This document shows, piece by piece, positions 1 to 6,617 of a stretch of 12,278 bases of DNA. The number at the start of each line of letters is the position of its first letter. The stretch's first letter is position 1. Both the position numbers and the translations under genes were made by a program. The stretch covers positions 1-12,278 of the forward strand of contig JAICTR010000035.1 in the NCBI GenBank assembly GCA_025936275.1. The letters run 5' to 3'. Origin of the DNA: Burkholderiales bacterium (lineage in GTDB: Bacteria; Pseudomonadota; Gammaproteobacteria; Burkholderiales; Usitatibacteraceae). The notes under the pieces were generated by a model. It was given only the letters and a program-made list of their open reading frames with translations, did not search any database and had not been told where the DNA came from.

Positions 1-159
1 GGCGCCGTAGAGCGCGCAGCCGAGCTCGTCGTAGAACCAGCGCGGCGCGATGGTGGCCGGCGAATCGAGGAGGCGCGCAACTACCTCGGCGCGCTCGTCG
101 CGCTGTCCGCCGGCGGAAAGATCGACGATGCGGCCGGCGGCGACCTTATCGTCCGGCAC
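1..159 (-). CDS. egtD: EgtD, ergothioneine histidine methyltransferase, N-terminal part only
   Basis: The gene runs off the left edge of the window, so only 53 N-terminal residues are present. They contain APRWFYDELGCALYGA (about residues 38-53). This matches the conserved beginning of EgtD, the SAM-dependent enzyme that trimethylates the alpha-amino group of histidine to make hercynine, the first step of ergothioneine synthesis in the cytoplasm. The GTG at 159 is the only usable start: an in-frame TGA lies at 172-174. A GAGG sits 6 bases upstream of the GTG. The start lies 14 bases inside the upstream tlpA-like gene, which ends at 146, so translational coupling is likely. The SAM-binding core is outside the window. 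Identification rests on this one motif region. A more distant member of the DUF2260/EgtD methyltransferase group is the main alternative. Confidence 0.8.
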   Translation of the reverse strand, partial: MPDDKVAAGRIVDLSAGGQRDERAEVVARLLDSPATIAPRWFYDELGCALYGA

Positions 160-670
160 CGGCCGCCTCGGTCACCAGGTCGCCCACCCTCTTCATCGAC
201 GCCGCATCGCTCCAGTCGCGCTCGCCGAACACCCAGGTGCGCACGTTGCCGCGCGCGTCGATGAGGAAGCTCATCGGCAGGCCCTTGGCGCCCCAATCGT
301 CGGCCGCCTTCTGGTCGGGATCGAGCAGCACGTGCACCTTCACCCCGCTCTTGCCCAGGAACTTCTCCACCTTGGCGCGCGACTCGCCGTAGTTCACGGC
401 GAGCACCGCGAAGGGCTTGCCCTGCAACTTCTCTTCCAGGCGCGCGATGGAGGGCATCTCCGCGATGCACGGCTCGCACCACGTGGCCCAGAAGTTCACC
501 AGCACCACGCGCCCGCGCAGCGCCGCGAGGTCCACCGGCTTTCCGGAAAGGTCGTGCAGCGCGAGCGGCGGCGTGGGCTTGCCGCTCCAGTCGCGAAACG
601 GCTGCTCGGCCATCGCCAGCGCCGCGGAAGCGGCGACGACGGCGACGACCGCCCGCCAGAAGGCCTTCAT
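146..670 (-). CDS. TlpA-like periplasmic thiol-disulfide oxidoreductase
   Basis: This 174-residue protein has a thioredoxin fold of the TlpA/ResA type. An N-terminal hydrophobic segment (residues 6-20) followed by AMA-EQ looks like a cleaved signal peptide, so it should act in the periplasm. The active site is WCEPC at residues 64-68 (C65, C68) within the family phrase VNFWATWCEPC. The cis-proline loop is GLPMSFLID, with P132. These features predict reduction or exchange of disulfides in exported proteins; the client is unknown. The gene starts 22 bases after the stop of the transglutaminase-like gene and overlaps egtD by 14 bases, so the three are probably one transcript. The ribosome-binding site is weak (a GGCGG run). 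Family assignment is firm; which reductive role it plays (cytochrome c maturation or another) cannot be told from sequence. Confidence 0.9.
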   Translation of the reverse strand: MKAFWRAVVAVVAASAALAMAEQPFRDWSGKPTPPLALHDLSGKPVDLAALRGRVVLVNFWATWCEPCIAEMPSIARLEEKLQGKPFAVLAVNYGESRAKVEKFLGKSGVKVHVLLDPDQKAADDWGAKGLPMSFLIDARGNVRTWVFGERDWSDAASMKRVGDLVTEAAGAGR

Positions 671-692
671 CGGGAAACCGCCGGGATAGCGG

Positions 693-1778
693 CTAGGCGG
701 TGATCTCGTGCGACTCGATCTCGTAGCGGAAATGCTCGGGATCCAGCGGATCGAGCAGTCCCTCGCCGGTCTCGCTCTGCGGGTACATCAGGAACGGGAT
801 CGGCGCGCGCGAGGAGCCCGGCAGCGCGACGTCGTTCGCGTAGTTGTAGCCGAGCCAGTTCATCTCCCACGAGCCGAACAGGCGCTTCCTCGCGGCGAGC
901 ACCATCGGGTCGTCGGGCTTCTTGCCGCCCTGCTCCTCGAGGATCACCTTGCGCACGTCGGCCGGATCGACCGGCACCCAGCCATGCGCGTGCGAGTAGA
1001 ACTCGGCGCGGCAGTGCTGCGCCTTGGTGATGTTGCCGCTCTTGCCCAGGCTCTTGTAGCCGAGCTTCGAGTCGGCGACGCGGATGCCGTACACGTCGCG
1101 CGCGGGAATCCCCTGCGAGCGGGCGAGCGCGGTGAAGAGCGCGTTCAAGTCGGCGCACTTGCCGTGATAGCTCTGGGTCTCGATCATGAAGTTCACGTCG
1201 CCGGTGCCGCAGCCCTTGGTCTTCGGGTCGCGCTGGGTGTTGTCGCAAACCCACTCGTAGATCGCGCGCGCCTTCTCCAGGTCACCGCTGGCGCCCTTCA
1301 CGATGTCATCGGAGAGATCCTTCACGGCGCCGGTGGTCTGCATGTGGCGCGTCGGCGCGGTGAAGCGCGCGAGCGTGATCGGCGACTCGGGAATGCGGTT
1401 CGTGGGACGCGAGAAATCGGTCGCGACGTCGCGCGTGGCGAAGCGGCTTTTCACCACCATCACCGGCTTCACGCCCTCGGCCCATTCGGCGCACACCATC
1501 CCCGCCGCGTAGTGCGGATCCATGGCGAAGCGGGTGGTGCCGCCTTCGGCCTGGAAGTCGTTGCCCAGCGGCTTCTGGAACGGGCGGTCCTCGTTGAGCG
1601 GCACCGGCAGCCACACACGCGTCACGCCCTTCGGCTCGAGGATCTCCACGCGGGTCGATACCTCGAAGGTGCGCCACGCGCCTGAAGCGCCCGCACCCGC
1701 GGCGAAAGCGCGCGAGGCGGGCAGGACGAGACCGGCGGACGCGAGTCCGGTGGTGCGGAAGAAATCACGACGGTTCAT
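693..1778 (-). CDS. Tat-exported transglutaminase-like cysteine protease-fold protein
   Basis: This 361-residue protein belongs to the transglutaminase-like superfamily (papain-like fold). It starts MNRRDFFRTTG, a twin-arginine motif, followed by a hydrophobic stretch and an AFA site near residues 24-26, so folded export through Tat is predicted. The catalytic triad is readable: C208 in HGKCADLN, H255 in AQHCRAEF, and D271 in WVPVDPADV. Members act as peptidases or amidases, or occasionally as crosslinking enzymes; the substrate is unknown here. The ATG at 1778 was chosen over an in-frame upstream extension to 1955 because the Tat motif follows directly and GGAGAG lies about 7 bases upstream. 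It is the first gene of a minus-strand unit with the tlpA-like gene and egtD. Exported cysteine enzymes sometimes need a thiol reductant, which would fit the TlpA-like neighbour; that link is inference. Confidence 0.88.
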   Translation of the reverse strand: MNRRDFFRTTGLASAGLVLPASRAFAAGAGASGAWRTFEVSTRVEILEPKGVTRVWLPVPLNEDRPFQKPLGNDFQAEGGTTRFAMDPHYAAGMVCAEWAEGVKPVMVVKSRFATRDVATDFSRPTNRIPESPITLARFTAPTRHMQTTGAVKDLSDDIVKGASGDLEKARAIYEWVCDNTQRDPKTKGCGTGDVNFMIETQSYHGKCADLNALFTALARSQGIPARDVYGIRVADSKLGYKSLGKSGNITKAQHCRAEFYSHAHGWVPVDPADVRKVILEEQGGKKPDDPMVLAARKRLFGSWEMNWLGYNYANDVALPGSSRAPIPFLMYPQSETGEGLLDPLDPEHFRYEIESHEITA

Positions 1779-1806
1779 GGGGTCTCTCTCCGGAGGCGGT
1801 TTGGGA

Positions 1807-1815
1807 ATGATAACA
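1807..1815 (-). promoter_or_regulatory. Extended -10 promoter for the transglutaminase-tlpA-egtD unit
   Basis: Read on the minus strand this is TGTTATCAT, an extended -10 (TGn plus a TATAAT-like hexamer with 5 of 6 matches). Transcription would begin near 1800, leaving a leader of about 22 bases before the ATG at 1778. No good -35 is seen at the usual spacing, which extended -10 promoters tolerate. Confidence 0.4.
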
Positions 1816-1824
1816 AACGACGGA

Positions 1825-1840
1825 CTTGCCACGGGGCAAG
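1825..1840. repeat. Palindrome in a divergent intergenic region, possible operator
   Basis: Perfect inverted repeat CTTGCC-N4-GGCAAG. It lies between the -10 elements of the divergently transcribed transglutaminase unit and the large oxidoreductase gene, over the place where their -35 regions would fall. That position suits a regulator binding site controlling one or both genes. No regulator gene is in the window. Confidence 0.35.
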
Positions 1841-1861
1841 GGTCTCGCCCGTGCCATCCGA

Positions 1862-1867
1862 TAAAAT
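1862..1867 (+). promoter_or_regulatory. -10-like TAAAAT element upstream of the oxidoreductase gene
   Basis: TAAAAT (5 of 6 matches to TATAAT) sits 42 bases before the ATG at 1910, in GC-rich surroundings where AT-rich hexamers are rare. There is no recognisable -35 at 16-18 bases. If it is used, the mRNA leader is about 36 bases, pyrimidine-rich, and lacks a Shine-Dalgarno sequence. Confidence 0.3.
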
Positions 1868-1909
1868 TGCACTCTTCGGCGTTCCCTCTTCGGCCGCTTC
1901 CCTTCCACG

Positions 1910-4900
1910 ATGTCCGCAGCAGAACCGTTCCTGCGTCTCGCCTTCGGCCTCGCATTCGAGGATCTCCACGATGCGGCCGGCCTCGCGCGGCTCGATGGCG
2001 CCTTTTCCCAGGCGCTGCACGCGGGCGACGAAGGCCTGCACGCGCGTTGGAGCGCCGCGCGCGCGGCGCCCGGCGCGCTGCCGTACAAGGAGGAAGCGGA
2101 GCTGCTCATCGCCGTCGCGCCGCACCTCGACCGCTTCCTCGCGCGGCTCTTCGGCATCGAGGACGAATGGCAGGCGCTCGTGGCGGGCCATCACCGGCTG
2201 GCACCCCTCTTCCGCGTGAAGCGCAAGTTCGTGCAGCGGCGCGCGATGCTGAAGATCAAGGCCGACGAGGCGGCGACGCTCGTCGGTCCCGCGCTCGAGG
2301 CCGAGGTCGCCGTGCTCCTCGGCGGCGCGTTCGACGAGCTGGCGTTCGCCGAGCGCGTGCTCGCGTGGCTCGCGGACGAGCCGGCGCACGCGGCCGAGAT
2401 CGCGCTCGCCGAGCGCTTCAGCGCATGGGCGGCGCACACGGCCGAGGGCCGCCGCCGCCATCGCGGAGGCGTGCTCTTCAAGCCGCCGCAGCGAGTCGAT
2501 CCGTTCCATCTGGTTCCGGTGGAAACAGACACCAGCCGGGGCTATTCCGTGCACACGCTGCACCACGTGCGGCGCCGCGAGGGCTTCGGCCTCACGGATC
2601 CCGGCACGCAGCTTCCCGGCGCGCTCGACGAGGCGAACTACTGCATCTGGTGCCACGAGCAGGGAAAGGACTCGTGCTCGAAGGGGCTGAAGGAAAAGGC
2701 CGCGGATGACGGGCGCACGGTGAGCTTCAAGAAGAGCCCGTTCAACGTGCCGCTGCACGGCTGCCCGCTCGAGGAGCGCATCTCCGAGTTCCACAAGCTC
2801 AAGAGCGAGGGCTGGCCGGTCGGGGCGCTCGCGATGATCGTGATCGACAACCCGACCGTCGCCTGCACCGGGCATCGCATCTGCAACGACTGCATGAAGG
2901 CGTGCATCTACCAGAAGCAGACGCCGGTCGACATCCCGCAGGCGGAGACGCGCACGCTGAAGGATGTGCTGGAGCTGCCGTGGGGCTTCGAGATCTACTC
3001 GCTCCTCACGCGCTGGAACCCGCTCGACCTGCGCCGTCCCTTCGCGAAGCCGCCGAGCGGCAAGCGCGTGTTGGTGGTCGGCATGGGGCCGGCCGGCTTC
3101 ACGCTCGCGCATCACCTGCTGAACGACGGCCATGCCGTGGTCGGCATCGATGGCCTGAAGATCGAGCCGCTCGATGCCGCGATCTCCGGCGTGCGGCCCG
3201 ACGGCACGCGCGTCCCGTTCCGCCCGATCCACGACATCGCGGAGCTGCGCGAGCCGCTCGAGAGCCGCACCATGGCGGGCTTCGGCGGCGTCGCGGAGTA
3301 CGGCATCACGGTCCGCTGGGACAAGAACTTCCTCAAGATCGCGCGCCTTCTCGTCGAGCGGCGGCGCGACTTCGCGTTGTTCGGCGGGGTGCGCTTCGGC
3401 GGCACGATGACCGCCGAGGACGCGTTCGCCATGGGCTTCGACCACATCGCGCTCGCCGCGGGCGCGGGCAAGCCCACGGTGCTCGACATGCCCAACGGCC
3501 TCGCGCGCGGCGTGCGCACCGCCTCCGATTTCCTGATGGGGCTGCAGCTCACCGGCGCGGCACGCGCCGATTCGATCGCGAACCTGCAGGTGCGCCTGCC
3601 CATCGTCGTCGTGGGCGGCGGCCTCACCGCGATCGACACGGCGACCGAATCGCTCGCCTACTACCCGGTGCAGGTCGAGAAATTCCTCGCGCGCTACGAG
3701 ACGCTCGCCGCGGAGCGCGGCGCGGAGGCGGTGCGCGCGGCATGGAGCGAGGAGGAGGCGGCCATCGCCGAGGAGTTCCTCACCCATGCGCTCGCGCTGC
3801 GCGGAGAGCGCGAACGCGCGGCGGCCGAAGGCCGCGAGCCGCGCATCCTCGAGCTCCTGCAATCGTGGGGCGGCTCCACGATCGCATATCGCAAGCGCCT
3901 CATCGACAGCCCCTCGTACACCCTGAACCACGAGGAGGTCGAGAAGGCGCTCGAGGAAGGCATCCGCTTCGCCGAGAACCTCACGCCGCTGCGGGTCGAG
4001 GTCGATGCGTTCGGCCATGCCTGTGCGCTCGTGGTACGCGCGGAGCTCGATCGCGGCGGCGAACGCGTCGCGCGCGAGGTCGCGCTCCCCGCACGCACGC
4101 TCCTCATCGCCGCGGGGACCCAGCCCAACACGGTGCTCGCACGCGAGGATCCGTCGCACTTCGTGCTCGACGGCCGCTACTTCCAGGCGGTGGACGAAGC
4201 GGGCGATCCGGTGAAGCCGGAGCGCACGCCCAAGCCGGAGGAGCCGCGCGTGCTGCTTTCGCGCGAGGCCGATGGCCGCTTCGTGAGCTTCTTCGGCGAC
4301 CTGCACCCATCGTTCTACGGCAACGTGGTGAAGGCGATGGCTTCCGCGAAGCGCGGGTTCGGCGTCGTGAGCCGCGTGCTCGCGCGCCGCGAGGCGCGAC
4401 CGGCCGAGGAGACGCGCCGCTTTCTCGCCGCGCTCGACTCCGAGCTGCGCGCGACCGTGGAGCGCGTCGAGCGCCTCACGCCGACGATCGTCGAGGTGGT
4501 GGTGCGCGCGCCGCTCGCCGCGCGCGCCTTCCATCCGGGCCAGTTCTACCGGCTGCAGAACTTCGAATCGCTCGCTGCGCATCCGCAGGGCACCACGCTC
4601 GCGATGGAGGGCCTCGCCCTCACCGGCGCGTGGGTGGACCGCGAGCGGGGGCTCGTCTCCACGATCGTGCTCGAGATGGGCGGATCGAGCGACCTCTGCG
4701 CGCTGCTCAAGCCCGGCGAGCCGGTGGTTCTCATGGGCCCGACGGGCACCGCCACCGAAACGCCGGGCGACGAGACGGTGGTGCTGGTGGGCGGCGGCCT
4801 GGGCAACGCCGTGCTCTTCTCGATCGGCGCGGCGCTGCGCGCCGCCGGATCGCGCGTGCTGTACTTCGCGGGCTACAAGAAGCGCATCGACCGCTACAAG

Positions 4901-5413
4901 GTCGCGGAGATCGAGGCCGCTGCGGACGAGGTGGTGTGGTGCTGCGACGAGGCGCCCGGCTTCGCGCCGTCACGTCCGGGGGACAAGGCCTTCGTCGGCA
5001 ACATCGTGGAAGCGATGGCGGCGCATGGGAGCGGCGCGCTGGGGCCGAGCGCCGTAGCGATGCGCGAGGCCGACCGCCTCGTCGCGATCGGCTCCGACGG
5101 CATGATGGCCGCGGTCGCACGCGCGCGGCATACCGTCCTCGCGCCCTACCTCGGCAAGGCGCACGTCGCGATCGGCTCGATCAACTCGCCGATGCAATGC
5201 ATGATGAAGGAGATCTGCGCGCAATGCCTGCAGCCGCACGTGGATCCGGCGACCGGCAAGACGAGCTACGTGTTTTCCTGCTTCAACCAGGACCAGCGGC
5301 TCGACGCGGTGGATTTCGCCGGCTTGCGTGCGCGGCTCGGGCAGAACTCGCTGCAGGAGAAGCTCACCGCCCGATGGGTGGACCGGGCCTTGCACGAGGC
5401 CGGCGCGCGCTAG
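1910..5413 (+). CDS. Fused GltD/NfnB-like and ferredoxin reductase/PyrK-like iron-sulfur flavoprotein
   Basis: This is a 1167-residue cytoplasmic multidomain redox protein. Residues 1 to about 240 are Ala/Leu/Glu/Arg-rich, probably helical, and of no family I recognise. Next comes a GltD-type N-terminal iron-sulfur region with C245, C248, C256 and C285, then C319, C325, C328 and C332, enough ligands for two [4Fe-4S] clusters. An FAD-binding Rossmann fold follows (GMGPAG, 391-396), then an NAD(P)-binding one (GGGLTAID, 569-576), with a charged insertion after it (about 595-650). From about 847 a ferredoxin-reductase domain begins, with HPGQFY for flavin binding and VLVGGGLGNA (about 957-968) for nucleotide. 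It ends in a PyrK-like cysteine set, C1097, C1103, C1106 and C1124. GltD-like plus PyrK-like modules are the two subunits of NfnAB transhydrogenase, here in one chain. Electron bifurcation or NAD(P)H-to-acceptor transfer is inference. The ATG at 1910 is the first start in frame; no Shine-Dalgarno is seen. Confidence 0.85.
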   Translation: MSAAEPFLRLAFGLAFEDLHDAAGLARLDGAFSQALHAGDEGLHARWSAARAAPGALPYKEEAELLIAVAPHLDRFLARLFGIEDEWQALVAGHHRLAPLFRVKRKFVQRRAMLKIKADEAATLVGPALEAEVAVLLGGAFDELAFAERVLAWLADEPAHAAEIALAERFSAWAAHTAEGRRRHRGGVLFKPPQRVDPFHLVPVETDTSRGYSVHTLHHVRRREGFGLTDPGTQLPGALDEANYCIWCHEQGKDSCSKGLKEKAADDGRTVSFKKSPFNVPLHGCPLEERISEFHKLKSEGWPVGALAMIVIDNPTVACTGHRICNDCMKACIYQKQTPVDIPQAETRTLKDVLELPWGFEIYSLLTRWNPLDLRRPFAKPPSGKRVLVVGMGPAGFTLAHHLLNDGHAVVGIDGLKIEPLDAAISGVRPDGTRVPFRPIHDIAELREPLESRTMAGFGGVAEYGITVRWDKNFLKIARLLVERRRDFALFGGVRFGGTMTAEDAFAMGFDHIALAAGAGKPTVLDMPNGLARGVRTASDFLMGLQLTGAARADSIANLQVRLPIVVVGGGLTAIDTATESLAYYPVQVEKFLARYETLAAERGAEAVRAAWSEEEAAIAEEFLTHALALRGERERAAAEGREPRILELLQSWGGSTIAYRKRLIDSPSYTLNHEEVEKALEEGIRFAENLTPLRVEVDAFGHACALVVRAELDRGGERVAREVALPARTLLIAAGTQPNTVLAREDPSHFVLDGRYFQAVDEAGDPVKPERTPKPEEPRVLLSREADGRFVSFFGDLHPSFYGNVVKAMASAKRGFGVVSRVLARREARPAEETRRFLAALDSELRATVERVERLTPTIVEVVVRAPLAARAFHPGQFYRLQNFESLAAHPQGTTLAMEGLALTGAWVDRERGLVSTIVLEMGGSSDLCALLKPGEPVVLMGPTGTATETPGDETVVLVGGGLGNAVLFSIGAALRAAGSRVLYFAGYKKRIDRYKVAEIEAAADEVVWCCDEAPGFAPSRPGDKAFVGNIVEAMAAHGSGALGPSAVAMREADRLVAIGSDGMMAAVARARHTVLAPYLGKAHVAIGSINSPMQCMMKEICAQCLQPHVDPATGKTSYVFSCFNQDQRLDAVDFAGLRARLGQNSLQEKLTARWVDRALHEAGAR

Positions 5414-5634
5414 TCCTGGTAGATGTTGAGGAGGGAAAGGCCGACCGCGAGGGCGGCCTTGCGGCCGCGCAGCTCCATCTTGAGGGTGCTCACCTCGCGC
5501 ACCAGCTCCGGAGGCGCATCCACCACCTGGCGCAGGTTCTCCTCGGTATCGGTGAGGGTCTCCTGGATCCGTTCGATGCGCCGCATGTGCGCCTCGACTT
5601 CCCGCTCGAGAGCTGTACGCTCTTTCTGGTCCAT
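5410..5634 (-). CDS. Small coiled-coil protein of unknown function
   Basis: This 74-residue protein starts MDQKERTALEREVEAHM. Residues 1-60 are rich in Glu, Arg and Leu with heptad-like hydrophobic spacing, typical of a helical coiled coil. The last 15 residues (AALAVGLSLLNIYQD) are more hydrophobic. I recognise no family. The ATG at 5634 was chosen because the longer frame upstream (to 5877) has a Pro/Arg/Gly-rich composition unlike a folded protein. No clear Shine-Dalgarno precedes the ATG, so the start is less certain than the frame. It converges on the large oxidoreductase gene, and the two stop codons (TAG on each strand) share the palindrome CTAG at 5410-5413. Confidence 0.65.
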   Translation of the reverse strand: MDQKERTALEREVEAHMRRIERIQETLTDTEENLRQVVDAPPELVREVSTLKMELRGRKAALAVGLSLLNIYQD

Positions 5635-5932
5635 TCTTTTGTCCACGAGCTGCTTGTTGACCGGGAAATTGTCGCGCCGACGGGCCTCCCGGTCTGTGCG
5701 ATGCCTCACAGTTCGCGCCGTCGATCCGGACCTTCCCGAGCCCGCTCCCGAGGGAAAGCCCGGTGGCGCGCTACAAACGCAATTCCGGAAGGGGTCCGCC
5801 CGGCCGCGGGAAACTTCGCGCCGGCGCGGAAATTTGCGCCAATGTTTTTGATCCAATGCGGGAAGCGGCGCGTGCATTCGGGCATGATGGCCGCTGCCGG
5901 CGCTCCGCCCGGCCCATGAAAGGAACCGTTGA
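5635..5932. other. Intergenic region of about 300 bp between two diverging small genes
   Basis: No supported gene is here; the frames crossing it are shadows. It must hold the promoters of the coiled-coil gene (minus) and of the 54-residue protein gene (plus). The only -10-like element for the plus side is a weak CATGAT at 5883-5888, with no matching -35. Two imperfect copies of a GGAAAyTT-GCGCC sequence lie in tandem near 5808-5840. Confidence 0.5.
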
Positions 5933-6097
5933 ATGGCAAAACCGAACTACGCGTTCGCGAAGCGTCAGAGGGAGCTCGCCAAGAAGGCGAAGAAGGAAGC
6001 CAAGCGCCAGGAGCGCGCGGCGCGCCAGGAACCGACCGCCGAGCCGGGCTCCGAACCGGCCGTGCAGCCGCCGCCCGCCGAGGGCGATGCGAAATAG
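5933..6097 (+). CDS. Small highly basic conserved hypothetical protein
   Basis: This 54-residue protein starts MAKPNYAFAKRQRELAKK, a beginning I recognise from short conserved hypothetical proteins of betaproteobacteria. Residues 8-31 are dominated by Lys, Arg and Glu and are probably helical. Residues 32-54 are Pro/Glu/Ala-rich and probably disordered. The charge suggests nucleic acid or ribosome contact, but no function is established. The ATG at 5933 has a good AAAGGA Shine-Dalgarno 8 bases upstream. The gene ends 3 bases before the start of the lipoprotein gene, so the two are very likely co-transcribed and translationally coupled. Confidence 0.85.
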   Translation: MAKPNYAFAKRQRELAKKAKKEAKRQERAARQEPTAEPGSEPAVQPPPAEGDAK

Positions 6098-6100
6098 GCG

Positions 6101-6436
6101 ATGAAGCCCGTCACGCTCGTCCGGCGCGCGATCCTCGCGCTCGCCCTGCTCCTCGCCGCCGCCTGCACGACGCCCGGGCCGGCGCGCAACGACGAGCTCT
6201 TCGCGACGATCCATCGCGGCATGCCGATCGCCGAGGTCCGGCAGCGCCTCGGGCCGCCCGACGAGACGATGTCCTTCCCGCTCGCCCATACCACGGCCCT
6301 GAGCTGGTTCTACTACGACACGTGGGGCTTCTATACCGAGTACTCGGCCACCTTCAACGAGGCGGGCTACGTGGTCTCCACCTTCGCCAAGCGCGTGGGC
6401 TACGGCGGCGGCAGCGGCGCAGGCGGTCGCGACTGA
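6101..6436 (+). CDS. BamE/SmpA-like small lipoprotein
   Basis: This 111-residue protein has an N-terminal type II signal peptide with the lipobox LAAAC (acylated Cys at residue 22). It should therefore be an outer- or inner-membrane-anchored lipoprotein facing the periplasm. The mature part has the SmpA/OmlA/BamE pattern: a short helix, then HRGMPIAEVRQRLGPPDET (about residues 38-56), then aromatic beta strands with WFYYDTWGFYTEY. BamE itself helps assemble outer-membrane proteins, but many paralogues share the fold, and this context does not establish Bam membership. The C-terminal tail is Gly-rich. It starts 3 bases after the stop of the upstream basic protein gene, without a good Shine-Dalgarno of its own, which suggests coupling. 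Confidence 0.82.
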   Translation: MKPVTLVRRAILALALLLAAACTTPGPARNDELFATIHRGMPIAEVRQRLGPPDETMSFPLAHTTALSWFYYDTWGFYTEYSATFNEAGYVVSTFAKRVGYGGGSGAGGRD

Positions 6437-6459
6437 CCCCGCGGCGCGCCTCCCTCGTC

Positions 6460-6465
6460 TAGAAT
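6460..6465 (+). promoter_or_regulatory. -10-like TAGAAT element before the CPLC peptide gene
   Basis: TAGAAT (5 of 6 matches to TATAAT) sits 36 bases before the GTG at 6502, just after the lipoprotein gene. There is no convincing -35. It would give the small peptide gene its own short transcript of roughly 170-180 bases ending at the terminator at 6618-6648. Confidence 0.35.
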
Positions 6466-6486
6466 GGGGGCTTGCCCAACCCGCAT

Positions 6487-6501
6487 GAAAGGAGGTGATC
6501 C
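6487..6501 (+). promoter_or_regulatory. Exceptionally long Shine-Dalgarno sequence
   Basis: GAAAGGAGGTGATCC is complementary over 15 bases to the usual 3' end of betaproteobacterial 16S rRNA (GGATCACCTCCTTTC). The AGGAGG core ends 6 bases before the GTG at 6502, ideal spacing. Most genes use 4-6 matching bases. This match decides the GTG start of the small peptide. A six-codon frame (ATG at 6485, TGA at 6503-6505) overlaps it and the GTG. Confidence 0.8.
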
Positions 6502-6600
6502 GTGAGATCTCAAACCCGAATGAATGCCATTGCAGCCGGGGTGGTTCTTCTCGCTGCGGTCACTACGGTGGTCTACGCGGCTTGCCCCCTCTGCCTGTAA
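6502..6600 (+). CDS. Tiny hydrophobic peptide ending in CPLCL
   Basis: This is a 32-residue product, too short for routine gene callers. It has a basic start (MRSQTR), one hydrophobic segment of about 18 residues (IAAGVVLLAAVTTVV), then YAACPLCL at the C-terminus. It could be a single-pass membrane peptide with a CxxC pair on the outer face. It could instead be a signal peptide releasing a Cys-containing hexapeptide after VYA. The initiator is GTG at 6502, set by a 15-base Shine-Dalgarno match; the in-frame ATG at 6520 has none. It has a nearby -10-like element upstream and a strong terminator 17 bases downstream, so it looks like a self-contained transcription unit. I do not recognise a family. 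The CPLC pair could bind metal or take part in thiol exchange; that is inference. Confidence 0.65.
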   Translation: MRSQTRMNAIAAGVVLLAAVTTVVYAACPLCL

Positions 6601-6617
6601 GGGCAAAAGGGTTTGCG

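Noticed and set aside
1779..1955. Upstream extension of the transglutaminase-like gene by 59 codons
   Set aside because: The extension crosses the divergent promoter region and would bury the Tat signal. The ATG at 1778 has its own Shine-Dalgarno.
1775..4582. A 935-codon open frame on the minus strand antisense to the flavoprotein gene
   Set aside because: It is the mirror of a high-GC gene. Its product is a monotonous Arg/Ala/Glu/His mixture without domains, while the plus-strand frame has clear Rossmann and cysteine motifs.
5635..5877. Longer version of the coiled-coil protein starting at 5877
   Set aside because: The added 81 residues are Arg/Pro/Gly-rich with no pattern, typical of translated GC-rich intergenic DNA.
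2902..5919. A 1005-codon open frame on the plus strand in another frame of the same region
   Set aside because: Arg/Ala/Gly-rich shadow of the real gene with no recognisable domain. It continues past the real stop into non-coding DNA.
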